DNA of 64,000 nt from Thalassovita aquimarina (GCF_018219815.1 NZ_JADMKU010000015.1:40183-104182), one strand, 5' to 3'; shown: positions 9,308 through 18,145, counted from the stretch's first letter. The notes: a model not told the origin generated them from the sequence alone. A program made the numbers and translations.

Positions 9308-10818
9308 TCGCCCCTCGGGAAACGCTGGCCTTCCTCGACCTCGTTGAGGTCCATGTGGTTGCGCATGAAGCGTTCGCTGGCCTTTTGCAGCGGCTGGTAA
9401 TCCCACGGGTGATAACCGCCCTGGCGCAGCGCCTCGTAGACAACCCAGCGGCGGGCCTGGCTTTCGCGCACCTCGGCATCGAAACGGTCGAGATTCCAGC
9501 GCGCCTCGGATTTCGCGCGCAGGCTGGCCAGCGTCCCGGCATGGGCCGGGGCATCCGCCAGGTTGGTCAACTCATGCGGGTCGGTTTCCAGATCGAATAG
9601 CTGGTCGGGATCCAGCGCGCAGCGATTGTATTTCCACTTGCCGTAGCGCAGCGACACCATCGGCGCATAGGACGCCTCAGCGGCGTATTCCATCGCCACC
9701 GGGGAGGTGCGTTCGCCCCCCTGCCCCATCGGAACAAGGCTTTCGCCGGTGGTCCATGGCATCACCTCGTCCATGCTGACGCCTGCCAGATCGCACAGCG
9801 TCGGGCAGATATCGATGTTCGACACTGGCGCGGTAACGAGGCCCGGTTCCATATCAGGCGCCGCGATCATGATCGGCACGCGCGACGATCCCTCGTAAAA
9901 GCTCATCTTGAACCACAGGCCCCGCTCGCCCAGCATGTCGCCGTGATCGGACACGAACAAGATGATCGTGCCCTTGTCCTGCCGGGTGGTTTCCAGCGCT
10001 TCCAGGATGCCGCCGATCTTGTCGTCGAGATAGCTGAGGTTGGCGAAATAGGCGCGGCGCGCTCGGCGCACGTGACCTTCGGTGATGTCGTAGGAGCGCC
10101 AGTCATTGGCGTCGAAAATGCGCTGCGTATGCGGGTCCTGATCCTCGTAGGGGATCGGGCCGACTTCGGGCAGCAGGTGGTCGCAATCCTCGTAAAGGGC
10201 CCAGTATTTGCGCCGCGCGACGTAAGGATCGTGCGGATGGGTGAAGCTGACGGTCAGGCACCACGGGCGGTCGTCATGGCCGCGCGCCAGATCGTAGACC
10301 TTGCGGGTGGCGTGATAGGCGACCTCGTCGTCATATTCCATCTGGTTGCTGATCTCGGCCACGCCGGCACCGGTCACCGATCCCATGTTGTGATACCACC
10401 AGTCGATCCGCTCGCCCGGTTTGCGGTAATCCGGGGTCCAGCCGAAATCGGCGGGATATATGTCGGTGGTCAGACGTTCCTCGAACCCGTGCAGCTGATC
10501 GGGACCGACGAAATGCATCTTGCCCGACAGCGCGGTCTGATATCCGGCCCGGCGCAGGTGATGCGCGTAGGTCGGCAGCGAGGAGGCGAATTCGGCGGCA
10601 TTGTCATAGACCCGCGTGGCCGAGGGCAATTGCCCCGACATGAACGACGCCCGCCCCGGCGCGCAGAGGGGCGAGGCGGTATAGGCGTTGCGGAAGCGGG
10701 TTGATCGCTCGGCCAGCTTCTTCAGGTTGGGCAGGTGCAGCCAGTCGGCCGGCCCGTCGGGAAACAGGGTGCCGGTCAGCTGGTCCACCATCAGGATCAG
10801 GATATTGGGTCTGCTCAT
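9304..10818 (-). CDS. betC: choline-sulfatase
   Basis: A 504-residue type I sulfatase that releases choline from choline-O-sulfate. The start [16 protein letters not shown] holds the first metal aspartate. [14 protein letters not shown] near residue 50 is the C-x-P-x-R sulfatase signature, in which Cys52 would become formylglycine. [18 protein letters not shown] supplies the second metal and catalytic cluster. The C-terminal region matches the long BetC tail. I chose the ATG at 10818, which overlaps the betI stop as ATGA. In this operon it links choline-O-sulfate, an osmolyte and sulfur store, to betaine synthesis. Confidence 0.93.
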   Translation of the reverse strand: MSRPNILILMVDQLTGTLFPDGPADWLHLPNLKKLAERSTRFRNAYTASPLCAPGRASFMSGQLPSATRVYDNAAEFASSLPTYAHHLRRAGYQTALSGKMHFVGPDQLHGFEERLTTDIYPADFGWTPDYRKPGERIDWWYHNMGSVTGAGVAEISNQMEYDDEVAYHATRKVYDLARGHDDRPWCLTVSFTHPHDPYVARRKYWALYEDCDHLLPEVGPIPYEDQDPHTQRIFDANDWRSYDITEGHVRRARRAYFANLSYLDDKIGGILEALETTRQDKGTIILFVSDHGDMLGERGLWFKMSFYEGSSRVPIMIAAPDMEPGLVTAPVSNIDICPTLCDLAGVSMDEVMPWTTGESLVPMGQGGERTSPVAMEYAAEASYAPMVSLRYGKWKYNRCALDPDQLFDLETDPHELTNLADAPAHAGTLASLRAKSEARWNLDRFDAEVRESQARRWVVYEALRQGGYHPWDYQPLQKASERFMRNHMDLNEVEEGQRFPRGE

Positions 10819-11399
10819 ACCGACCCCCTTGCCGCTTCCAGCTCGAAACACCGCAGAACCTGCTCCACCGCATGATCGCGGTCGGGTTGGTCATGGCCCA
10901 GCGTGTGCTTCAGATAAACCCCGTCGATCAGCGCCGCGATGCGATCGGCCACTTCCACGGCCCGCGTGCCCACCAAGGGCCGCAGGCTGTAGCTGAGGTT
11001 TGACCGGATCCGATTCTGATAGGCCCTGAGCAACCGCTGCGCTTCGTCCGAAACCTGCGCCAGGACGTAGAAGTTCAACCAAGCCGCCACCACTTCGCGG
11101 CGAAAATTGGTCTGGCTGAAACTGGCCCTGACGATCGCCTCGACCCGTTCCGCCGGTGTCGTCGCCATGCCGAGCGCGCCCCGCACCTCGGCGGCATAGA
11201 GCGTCAGCGTATGGCGCATCGCCGCGAGGAAAATCTGTTCCTTGCCGCCGAAATAATGATGCGCCAGCGCGCTGGACATGCCGGCACGCTTGGCGATCTG
11301 GCTGACCGTCACGTCCAAAGTGCCGCTTTCGCCGATCTCCGCGATTGTCGCTTTTACAAGCGCGGCGCGGCGTATAGGCTCCATTCCCAGCTTAGGCAT
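10815..11399 (-). CDS. betI: TetR-type repressor BetI
   Basis: A 194-residue choline-responsive repressor. It begins MPKLGMEPIRRAALVKATI, and the TetR helix-turn-helix is at about residues 28-50 (VSQIAKRAGMSSALAHHYFG, then GKEQIF). The C-terminal ligand domain has the BetI-like VVAAWLNFYVLAQ and ALIDGVYLK stretches. It is the first gene of the bet operon and divergent from the choline importer choXWV. A perfect palindrome in the 78-base divergent spacer is its probable operator, so one repressor could control both uptake and oxidation. Confidence 0.93.
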   Translation of the reverse strand: MPKLGMEPIRRAALVKATIAEIGESGTLDVTVSQIAKRAGMSSALAHHYFGGKEQIFLAAMRHTLTLYAAEVRGALGMATTPAERVEAIVRASFSQTNFRREVVAAWLNFYVLAQVSDEAQRLLRAYQNRIRSNLSYSLRPLVGTRAVEVADRIAALIDGVYLKHTLGHDQPDRDHAVEQVLRCFELEAARGSV

Positions 11400-11438
11400 G
11401 TCGAAACTCCTTGCCTTATGAAGCTAGAAAGTATTTTT

Positions 11439-11452
11439 ATTGACTCGTCAAT
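11439..11452. promoter_or_regulatory. probable BetI operator in the betI-choX divergent promoter
   Basis: ATTGACTCGTCAAT is a two-fold symmetric site with 6-bp arms and a TC centre. It sits mid-way between the divergent betI and choX starts. Characterised BetI operators are, as I recall, built on ATTGA/TCAAT arms. It lies where it could block both promoters. Confidence 0.7.
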
Positions 11453-11477
11453 CAAGAAAAAACGCTGGGAGATATCA

Positions 11478-12401
11478 ATGACCATCAAATCGACGCTTTC
11501 CGTGCTGGCCCTCATGGCCGCCACCCCCGCATTGGCCGATTGCGGAGAGGTCACTTTCTCCGATGTGGGCTGGACCGACATCACCGCCACCACCGCCGCC
11601 ACCACCGTGGTGCTGGAGGCCCTGGGCTATGACACCGACATCAAGGTGCTGTCGGTGCCGGTGACATATACGTCGCTCGCCGGCGGCGACGTGGACATCT
11701 TCCTGGGCAACTGGATGCCGACGATGGAAGCCGATATCGCGCCCTATCGCGACGCCGGCACCGTCGACACCGTGCGCGCCAATCTGGAAGGCGCGAAATA
11801 CACCCTTTCGGTGAACAAGGCCGCGGCCGATCTGGGGATCAAGAATTTCGCCGACATCGCGGCACAGAAGGACGCGCTGGACGGCAAGATCTACGGCATC
11901 GAGCCGGGCAATGACGGCAACCGGCTGATCATGGACATGATCGGCGAAAACGCGTTCGGCCTCGACGGGTTCGAGGTGGTGGAAAGTTCCGAACAGGGAA
12001 TGCTGGCGCAGGTCGCACGGGCCGACCGCAAGGGCGAACCGGTGGTATTTCTGGGCTGGGAACCGCATCCGATGAACGCCAATTTCGACATGACCTACCT
12101 GACCGGCGGCGATGACTGGTTCGGCCCCAATCTGGGCGGCGCGACGGTGTATACCAACACCCGCGCGGGCTATGTCAGCGAATGCCCCAATGTCGGCAAG
12201 CTGCTGACCAACTTGGACTTCTCGCTGGCGATGGAAAACGAAATCATGGGCGCGATCCTGGATGACGGCGAGGATCCGGCCGAAGCGGCGAGCGCCTGGC
12301 TGAAGGCCAACCCGGCACCGCTGGAAGGCTGGCTTGACGGCGTCACCACCAAGGATGGCGGCGACGCGATGGCGGCCGTCAAGGGCGCTCTCGGGCTCTG
12401 A
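11478..12401 (+). CDS. choX: choline/betaine ABC transporter substrate-binding protein
   Basis: A 307-residue periplasmic protein with a cleavable signal, MTIKSTLSVLALMAATPALA followed by DCGEV. The mature domain is of the OpuAC/ProX type (PF04069), and aromatic-rich loops such as DVGWTDITA, FLGNWMPTME and FLGWEPHPMNANF fit a cation-pi box for quaternary amines. I chose the ATG at 11478 because GGGAGA precedes it and the signal peptide begins there. Choline is favoured over proline betaine because the gene faces the bet operon. Confidence 0.92.
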   Translation: MTIKSTLSVLALMAATPALADCGEVTFSDVGWTDITATTAATTVVLEALGYDTDIKVLSVPVTYTSLAGGDVDIFLGNWMPTMEADIAPYRDAGTVDTVRANLEGAKYTLSVNKAAADLGIKNFADIAAQKDALDGKIYGIEPGNDGNRLIMDMIGENAFGLDGFEVVESSEQGMLAQVARADRKGEPVVFLGWEPHPMNANFDMTYLTGGDDWFGPNLGGATVYTNTRAGYVSECPNVGKLLTNLDFSLAMENEIMGAILDDGEDPAEAASAWLKANPAPLEGWLDGVTTKDGGDAMAAVKGALGL

Positions 12402-12421
12402 CCCTTCCTCTCCGTAAGGTC

Positions 12422-12444
12422 CCTTCCCCCGGACCGGGGGGAGG
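12422..12444 (+). promoter_or_regulatory. hairpin between choX and choW
   Basis: A 9-bp stem (12422-12430 with 12436-12444, one G-T pair) has a 5-base loop and no T-tract. It follows the binding-protein gene inside the operon. Such a hairpin typically protects the upstream message and keeps binding-protein levels above permease levels. The rest of the 137-base spacer has no gene. Confidence 0.5.
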
Positions 12445-12538
12445 ACAGGAGGGGGCCGATGCGACCTGACAGGGCAGCGCCCTGACAATGAATTCGCGCA
12501 TCGCCCCCGCAACCCCCTAGAATCTGGGCAGGACCCGA

Positions 12539-13372
12539 ATGGACTGGATCACCGAAAGCAAAATCCCCGTGGGCAAATGGGCCGCCGCCGTCTTCGACTG
12601 GCTGCAGTCCAATTTCGTCGTCTTCTTCGACGCGTTGTCCGAAGCGCTTGAGGCGCTGATCAACGCGATCCTGTGGGTACTGCAAACCCCGCATCCGCTG
12701 ATCATCATCGCAATCTTTGCCGCGCTGACCTTCGCGCTGCACCGGAACTGGAAAACCGCGCTTCTGGTGGCCCTCGGCTTCCTGTTCATCCTCAATCAGG
12801 ATTACTGGGAAGAAACCACCGAGTCGCTGACCCTGGTGCTGTCGGCCTGTGTCGTCTGCATGGGGCTGGGCGTGCCGGTCGGCATCGCCGCCGCGCACCG
12901 GCCCCGGCTCTATGCCGCGATGCGCCCGGTGCTGGACCTGATGCAGACCCTGCCCACCTTCGTCTACCTGATCCCGGCCATCGTGTTTTTCGGCATCGGC
13001 ATGGTGCCGGGGCTGATCGCCACGGTGATCTTCGTGCTGCCGGCACCGATCCGGCTGACCCATCTCGGCGTCACCTCGACGCCGCAAGCCCTGCTCGAGG
13101 CGGCACAGGCCTTTGGCGCGACGCCGCACCAGACGCTGGTGAAGGTGGAACTGCCCTACGCGCTGCCGCAGATCATGACCGGGCTGAACCAGACCATCAT
13201 GCTGTCGCTGTCGATGGTCGTCATCGCCGCGCTGGTGGGGGCCGATGGGCTCGGCGTGCCGGTGGTGCGCGCGCTCAACCAGGTCAACACCGCGCTTGGC
13301 TTCGAATCCGGTTTCGTCATCGTGGTTCTGGCCATCCTTCTCGACCGCATGCTGAGATTGGACCGCAAATGA
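12539..13372 (+). CDS. choW: choline ABC transporter permease
   Basis: A 277-residue inner-membrane permease. After an N-terminal part of about 45 residues it has roughly six hydrophobic segments. It carries the binding-protein-dependent permease EAA-type loop LLEAAQAFGATPHQTLVKVELP, which contacts the ATPase. SLSMVVIAALVGADGLGVPV is typical of the ProW/OpuAB/ChoW group. The stop overlaps the choV start as ATGA, so the two are translationally coupled. Confidence 0.93.
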   Translation: MDWITESKIPVGKWAAAVFDWLQSNFVVFFDALSEALEALINAILWVLQTPHPLIIIAIFAALTFALHRNWKTALLVALGFLFILNQDYWEETTESLTLVLSACVVCMGLGVPVGIAAAHRPRLYAAMRPVLDLMQTLPTFVYLIPAIVFFGIGMVPGLIATVIFVLPAPIRLTHLGVTSTPQALLEAAQAFGATPHQTLVKVELPYALPQIMTGLNQTIMLSLSMVVIAALVGADGLGVPVVRALNQVNTALGFESGFVIVVLAILLDRMLRLDRK

Positions 13373-14391
13373 CAACCGCCGTATCCTTCAACAACGTTTC
13401 CATCGTCTTCGGCGACCGGCCCGACCAGGCGCTGCCGCTGATGGATGCCGGCCAAAGCCGCCCTGACATCCAGTCCGAAACCGGCCAGGTGCTGGGCGTG
13501 CACAACTGTTCGATTGAGGTCGAAGAGGGCGAAATCCTCGTCCTTATGGGCCTGTCGGGCTCCGGCAAGTCGACCCTGTTGCGCGCGGTCAACGGGCTGA
13601 ATCCGGTGGTGCGCGGCAATGTCGAGGTCGCGACCGAAACCGGCATGGAAGACGTCACCCATTCGGACGCCAAGACCCTGCGCCGCATCCGGCAGAAATC
13701 GGTCGCAATGGTGTTCCAGCAATTCGGCCTTCTGCCCTGGCGCACGGTGCGCGAAAACGTCTGGCTAGGGCTGGAGCTGGCCGGCATGTCCAAGCCCGAC
13801 CGCGCCGCCAAGACCGAGGAGCAGCTGAAGCTCGTCGGCCTGTCGGACTGGGCCGATCGCAAGGTGTCCGACCTGTCGGGCGGCATGCAGCAACGCGTCG
13901 GGCTGGCCCGCGCCTTTGCCACCGATGCGCCGATCCTGCTGATGGACGAACCGTTCTCGGCGCTCGACCCGCTGATCCGCACCCGATTGCAGGACGAACT
14001 TCTGGACCTGCAGAAGGAACTCAACCGCACCATAATCTTCGTCAGCCATGATCTGGACGAGGCCTTCAAGATCGGCAACCGCATCGCCATCATGGAAGGC
14101 GGCCGGATCGTGCAATGCGGCACGCCGCAGGAAATCTTCACCGCGCCGGCCACCGACTATGTCGCCGAATTCGTCGCCTACATGAACCCGCTGGGCGTGC
14201 TGTGCGCCCGCGACGTGATGGAACCGGCCAGCGGCGCCCACGCGACCCATGTCAGCGCCGATACCAGCATCCGCGAGGTGATGGAGCATGTCCGCAACGG
14301 CCCGGTCGGGGTGCGCGATCAGGGGCAGGTCATCGGCCAGATCACCGCCGAACAGGTGCTGTCGAAACTGCTGGATCCGCGCGGCGGCTGA
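13369..14391 (+). CDS. choV: choline ABC transporter ATP-binding protein
   Basis: A 340-residue ATPase of the ProV/ChoV group. It has Walker A GLSGSGKST, Q-loop VFQQFGLLPWRTV, signature LSGGMQQRVGLARAF, Walker B ILLMDEPFSALDP and the switch histidine in IFVSHDLDEAF. A C-terminal extension (about residues 270-335, including DTSIREVMEHVRNGPVGV) looks like a CBS-type regulatory module, as in osmolyte importers. The reading frame stays open upstream through choW, but homology begins at MTTAVSFNNVSIVFG, which sets the start at the ATGA overlap. Confidence 0.93.
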   Translation: MTTAVSFNNVSIVFGDRPDQALPLMDAGQSRPDIQSETGQVLGVHNCSIEVEEGEILVLMGLSGSGKSTLLRAVNGLNPVVRGNVEVATETGMEDVTHSDAKTLRRIRQKSVAMVFQQFGLLPWRTVRENVWLGLELAGMSKPDRAAKTEEQLKLVGLSDWADRKVSDLSGGMQQRVGLARAFATDAPILLMDEPFSALDPLIRTRLQDELLDLQKELNRTIIFVSHDLDEAFKIGNRIAIMEGGRIVQCGTPQEIFTAPATDYVAEFVAYMNPLGVLCARDVMEPASGAHATHVSADTSIREVMEHVRNGPVGVRDQGQVIGQITAEQVLSKLLDPRGG

Positions 14392-14407
14392 TCCGCCGCG
14401 CCTTGGG

Positions 14408-15322
14408 TCACACCTTTGTCGCCAGCGCCGGCGGCGTCACCATGCGCCGCTTCAGCACCGCTTCGCGCCAGGTGATGAAGGTGACCGACCCGACGATCAC
14501 GAAACCGCCGACGACAACCCAGATATCGACCCCTTCGTCGAACACGAAATAACCCAGCAGGACCGCCCAGAGCAGTTGCAGGAACGATACCGGCTGGGTC
14601 ACCGCCACCGGTGCCGCCGCGAAGGCCAGCGTCATCGTGTAATGCCCCGCCGTGGCCGCGCAGGCGACGCAGAACAGGATGAACAGGGCGGTGCCGTCCG
14701 GCGTAACCCAGTTCAGGATCGCCAGCGGCGCCAGTCCGATCGACACGAAGATCGACAGCATCGCCACCACGACGGCGGCGTTGACCTCTTCGGCCAGAAC
14801 CTTCGCCAGCAGGTAAGAGGCACCAAAAACCAGCGCCGTGACCAGCATCGCCAGATGCCCCGGGCCGACTTCGCGGAATCCCGGTCGCAGGATGATAAAG
14901 GCCCCGACCAGCGCCATGATCACCGCGAAGATACGCCGCGCCGCCAGCTTTTCCCCCAGGAACAACGCCGCGCCCAGCGTGACATAGATCGGCGACATGT
15001 AGTTCATCGCCGTCACGTCGGCGATCGGGATGCGCGCCATCGCAAAGAACCACAGCGCCACGCCGAAGGAATGCGCCAGCCCGCGCGCCGCGAACAGCCC
15101 CCACTGACGCCGGGTCAGCCCCGATCGCAGCAGCGGCCGCAGCATCGGGATCACGAAGATCAATCCCATGACATAGCGCAGGAACGCGGCCTCGGGGGCC
15201 GGGACACGCGGGCCCAGCAGCTTGACCAGTGCCGTCACGCAGACGAACAGGACCCCGGTCACCAGCATCCAGAAGACGCCAACCACCGGTCGAGAAGTTC
15301 TTTCTGTACTCATGCGCAGCAT
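14408..15322 (-). CDS. EamA/DMT-superfamily transporter
   Basis: About 304 residues with ten predicted membrane helices in two EamA repeats. Each repeat is marked by a conserved glycine-rich end (GEKLAARRIFAVIMALVGAF, and VFDEGVDIWVVVGGFVIVG). The inner-membrane family exports metabolites, often amino acids or purines. The start is uncertain: ATGs at 15322 and 15313 both fit, with weak ribosome-binding sites, and a TTG lies at 15349. It is convergent with choV and co-directional with the ArgO-like exporter. The substrate is unknown. Confidence 0.85.
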   Translation of the reverse strand: MLRMSTERTSRPVVGVFWMLVTGVLFVCVTALVKLLGPRVPAPEAAFLRYVMGLIFVIPMLRPLLRSGLTRRQWGLFAARGLAHSFGVALWFFAMARIPIADVTAMNYMSPIYVTLGAALFLGEKLAARRIFAVIMALVGAFIILRPGFREVGPGHLAMLVTALVFGASYLLAKVLAEEVNAAVVVAMLSIFVSIGLAPLAILNWVTPDGTALFILFCVACAATAGHYTMTLAFAAAPVAVTQPVSFLQLLWAVLLGYFVFDEGVDIWVVVGGFVIVGSVTFITWREAVLKRRMVTPPALATKV

Positions 15323-15361
15323 GAATTCACGAACCGCACCGATCCGCAAGCCATGATCGGG

Positions 15362-15955
15362 TCAGAACAGCAGAGTCGCGGCCACCGCCCACATGATCGC
15401 ACCCACCATCGCCTCGAAAACCTGCCAGGCGCGGGGCTTGGCGAAAACCGGCGCCAAGATGCGGGCGCCGTACCCGAGGGCGAAAAAGAACGTCAGGCTG
15501 GCGGCGCTGGCGCCCAAGGCAAAGGACAGCCGGTCGTCATACTGCGACGACACCGAGCCGAGCAAAACCACCGTGTCGAGATAGACATGCGGATTGGCCC
15601 AGGTGAACAGCAGGCAGGTGGCGACCGCGGCCCAGAGCGACGGCGCGGCCGCGCCGCCGCCCTTGAGCGCCCCTGCCCCGCGCCATGCGGCGAAGAAGGC
15701 CTTGGCGCCGTAAAGGAACAGGAAGGCCGCCCCGCCCCACCGCATCACCGGTTCCAGCCACGGCAGCGCAAGCGCCAGCCCGCCAAACCCGGCCACCCCG
15801 GCCGCGATCAGGGCCGCGTCGCTGATCGCACAGATCAGTACGATCGGCAGAACATGTTCGCGCAACAGCCCCTGTTTCAGGACAAAGGCATTCTGCGCCC
15901 CGATCGCAACGATCAGCGACAGGCCAAGCCCGTATCCCGCGGTCCATGCGTCCAT
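15362..15955 (-). CDS. argO: LysE/ArgO-family amino acid exporter
   Basis: A 197-residue inner-membrane protein with five or six helices. It starts MDAWTAGYGLGLSLIVAIGAQNAFVLKQGL, whose GAQN-FVL is the LysE/ArgO signature. TWANPHVYLDTVVLLG later in the protein is also typical. It exports basic amino acids such as arginine or lysine in characterised relatives. The divergent neighbour is an ArgP-type activator, the classic pairing in which ArgP senses the amino acid and turns on the exporter. The start at 15955 is preferred because the family N-terminus begins there. Confidence 0.9.
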   Translation of the reverse strand: MDAWTAGYGLGLSLIVAIGAQNAFVLKQGLLREHVLPIVLICAISDAALIAAGVAGFGGLALALPWLEPVMRWGGAAFLFLYGAKAFFAAWRGAGALKGGGAAAPSLWAAVATCLLFTWANPHVYLDTVVLLGSVSSQYDDRLSFALGASAASLTFFFALGYGARILAPVFAKPRAWQVFEAMVGAIMWAVAATLLF

Positions 15956-16042
15956 TTCACCCTCATTCGCTTTCGGGTTTTGACTAGCGCCGGCAGGTTG
16001 GATATTCAAATTAAAGAAACTTCACTTTCATAAAATTTCCTA

Positions 16043-16921
16043 ATGTTCGACTATGACCAGCTGGAAACCTTGGCTGCGGTGTTGCGCACCGGCAGCTTCG
16101 AAGCGGCGGCGGCACAGTTGCATGTGACCCAATCCGCCGTGTCGCAGCGGATCCGCCATCTGGAAGAACGGATCGGATCGCCGCTGGTGCTGCGCGGCCA
16201 GCCCTGCAGCGGCACCGAAGCCGGGATGCGGCTGGCGCGCCATGCCGAAGAGGTCGCGCTGCTGGAAAGCCGGGTCAGCGATACGCTGCCGCGGCCCTCG
16301 GCCCGGCTGCGTATCGCGGTGAATGCCGACAGCCTGGCGACCTGGGTGCTACCGGCGCTGGCCGAACACCCGTCGCATTACTTCGATCTGGTGGTGGACG
16401 ATCAGGATCATTCCGCCGAATGGTTGAAACGCGGCGACGTCAGCGCCGCAGTGACTTCGGTCGCGCGTCCGCCGAAAGGTTGCGACAGCGTGAAGCTGGG
16501 AAAATTCCGCTATATCGCCACGGCGAGCCCGAATTTCATGTCCAGATACTTATCCACAGGCGTCACACCGGTGAATCTGCTGCAGGCCCCCATGCTAGTT
16601 TTCAACATGAAGGATGATCTTCAATATACTTGGTTGAAAGAATATTTCCAAGTTATCCACAGACCGAAATCGCATCTCATTCCGTCCACTCAGGGCTTCG
16701 TCGACGCGGCCTTGCTGGGGATGGGCTGGGGATTAAATCCCGAGCCACTGGTGCGCGATCACCTGCGATCCGGCGCCCTGGTGCCGCTGATTCCGGACGC
16801 CGAGTATGATATCCCGCTCTTTTGGCAGTCCAGTCGGCTGATGGCCCGCGCGCTTACCCCGCTGGAACGGTCGATCCGGCGCGTTGCGCGGGATGAACTC
16901 ATCCAGCAAGACAACATGTAA
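16043..16921 (+). CDS. argP: LysR-family regulator ArgP (IciA/LysG type)
   Basis: A 292-residue LysR regulator. Its N-terminus MFDYDQLETLAAVLRTGSFE and the helix-turn-helix AAAQLHVTQSAVSQRIRHLE belong to the ArgP/LysG branch that activates basic amino acid exporters. The divergent argO-like gene supports this. The E. coli homologue was first named IciA, for binding the 13-mer region of oriC. Unusually, the stretch at about 16540-16700 is AT-rich, uses codons rare elsewhere in this window (TTA, AGA, CTA, ATT) and contains two perfect DnaA boxes inside the coding sequence. Confidence 0.9.
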   Translation: MFDYDQLETLAAVLRTGSFEAAAAQLHVTQSAVSQRIRHLEERIGSPLVLRGQPCSGTEAGMRLARHAEEVALLESRVSDTLPRPSARLRIAVNADSLATWVLPALAEHPSHYFDLVVDDQDHSAEWLKRGDVSAAVTSVARPPKGCDSVKLGKFRYIATASPNFMSRYLSTGVTPVNLLQAPMLVFNMKDDLQYTWLKEYFQVIHRPKSHLIPSTQGFVDAALLGMGWGLNPEPLVRDHLRSGALVPLIPDAEYDIPLFWQSSRLMARALTPLERSIRRVARDELIQQDNM

Positions 16922-17004
16922 GCACTTGATATAATGCGGAATAAATGCTTTATCCACACAGTTATCCACAGCACGACCTAAAAGTTATCCCGCGCTTATC
17001 CACA
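16550..17004 (+). other. cluster of five perfect DnaA boxes
   Basis: TTATCCACA occurs exactly at 16550-16558, 16653-16661, 16950-16958, 16962-16970 and 16996-17004, all on the plus strand. A half-matching TTATCCCGC lies at 16985. Two copies are inside argP and three are in the intergenic region. At this GC content, well under one copy is expected by chance in 64 kb. The cluster could be a replication origin, a DnaA-titrating site or a DnaA-controlled promoter. The usual alphaproteobacterial origin neighbours (hemE, rho, gidA, parAB, dnaA) are absent here. Confidence 0.75.
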
Positions 17005-17314
17005 GGCCTCTTGCGTCCCCAGACTTTTCCACCGTGGGCTTTCCGCAGTTGTCGCAGACGCCCCTCTCCTAGCGAGCGGGGCTGTTTGTGGCTGCCACGC
17101 CCCGGAAACGCCGGCTTATTGGGCTCTTACCCACCCAAGTCCCAAACAAGGCGGAAACATCTCAAAAAGACAAACTTTTGATAGAAACTCCCGTCCAATC
17201 GCAACAAACACATCACAATGAGACATCTTTTCGCACGCCGAAAGCCGCTTCCTCGTCGCCCAAAATGCAAAACGGCGCCCCGAGGGACGCCGAATTCGCT
17301 CTGTGAACCGCTTT
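16922..17314. other. 393-base intergenic region with DnaA boxes and AT-rich stretch
   Basis: This is the longest gene-free gap in the window. Its left end holds three DnaA boxes. Bases about 17150-17235 are AT-rich for this genome, with A-tracts and runs such as CAAAAAGACAAACTTTTG, as in an unwinding element. Its right end is the yebC terminator. I see no convincing gene. Confidence 0.6.
17265..17291 (-). terminator. rho-independent terminator of yebC
   Basis: Read on the minus strand, GGCGTCCC and GGGGCGCC form an 8-bp stem (17274-17281 with 17284-17291). It is followed by TTTTGCATTTT directly after the yebC stop. Confidence 0.75.
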
Positions 17315-18055
17315 TTACAGCTGTTCCATCACCTCGTCCGAGGCTTCGAAGTTGGTGGTGACCCGCTGCACGTCGTCGTCGTCTTCCAGCGCATCCACCA
17401 GCTTCATCAGCTTCTGCATGCCTTCGAGGTCCAGCTCGGTGGTGGTGGTGGGTTTCCACACCAGCTTGGTCGACTCCGACTCGCCCAGTTCGCCCTCAAG
17501 CGCGTTCGACACCTCGTTCAGGTCGGTATCGGCGCAATAGATGATGTGGCCGTCCTCGGAGCTTTCCACGTCCTCGGCGCCCGCTTCGATCGCCGCCATC
17601 ATGACGGTGTCGGCATCGCCCACTTCCGCCGGATAGGACACTTCGCCCTTGCGTTCGAACATGAAGCCGACCGACCCGGTTTCGCCCAGGTTGCCGCCGT
17701 TCTTGGTGAAGGTCGAGCGCACGTTCGACGCGGTGCGGTTGCGGTTGTCGGTCATCGCCTCGACGATCACCGCCACGCCGTTGGGGCCGTAGCCCTCGTA
17801 GCGGATTTCTTCGTATTCGTCGCCCTCGCCCGCCTGCGACTTCTTGATCGCGCGGTCGATCACGTCCTTGGGCACCGAATTCGACTTTGCTTCCTTCACC
17901 GCCAGCCGCAGGCGCGGGTTCTTGTCGGGATCGGGATCGCCCATCTTCGCTGCGACGGTGATTTCCTTCGACAGTTTAGAAAACAGCTTCGACCGCGCGG
18001 CGTCCTGGCGCCCTTTGCGGTGCTGAATATTCGCCCATTTTGAATGGCCGGCCAT
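17315..18055 (-). CDS. yebC: YebC/PmpR family protein (TACO1-type)
   Basis: A 246-residue protein with the invariant start [21 protein letters not shown] and the family stretches [34 protein letters not shown] and [16 protein letters not shown]. Members were first described as DNA-binding regulators. Newer work links the family, including mitochondrial TACO1, to relief of ribosome stalling at proline-rich stretches. It is cytoplasmic, of normal length, and has its own terminator. It often neighbours ruvC elsewhere but not here. Confidence 0.95.
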   Translation of the reverse strand: MAGHSKWANIQHRKGRQDAARSKLFSKLSKEITVAAKMGDPDPDKNPRLRLAVKEAKSNSVPKDVIDRAIKKSQAGEGDEYEEIRYEGYGPNGVAVIVEAMTDNRNRTASNVRSTFTKNGGNLGETGSVGFMFERKGEVSYPAEVGDADTVMMAAIEAGAEDVESSEDGHIIYCADTDLNEVSNALEGELGESESTKLVWKPTTTTELDLEGMQKLMKLVDALEDDDDVQRVTTNFEASDEVMEQL

Positions 18056-18145
18056 GATGCCTCCGATCGATTTCGCTTGGTTTGCGATGTTCTATATTGC
18101 ACCCGGGCGGGGGGCTGCAAGCCTCCGGCCCGGAAATGAAGCGCC

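Noticed and set aside
7587..9554. 655-codon frame as the betB start
   Set aside because: The N-terminal 170 codons are antisense or out-of-frame shadow of betC and the zinc protein. The ALDH begins at the ATGA overlap at 9041.
12673..14391. A 572-residue fused permease-ATPase protein
   Set aside because: The ATPase frame happens to stay open through choW, but homology starts at 13369 and the upstream translation is not protein-like.
16550..17314. Calling this region the chromosomal oriC
   Set aside because: DnaA boxes and AT-rich DNA are present, but hemE, rho, gidA, parAB, dnaA and dnaN are all absent in the window, and I cannot compute skew. It is kept as a finding, not as an origin feature.
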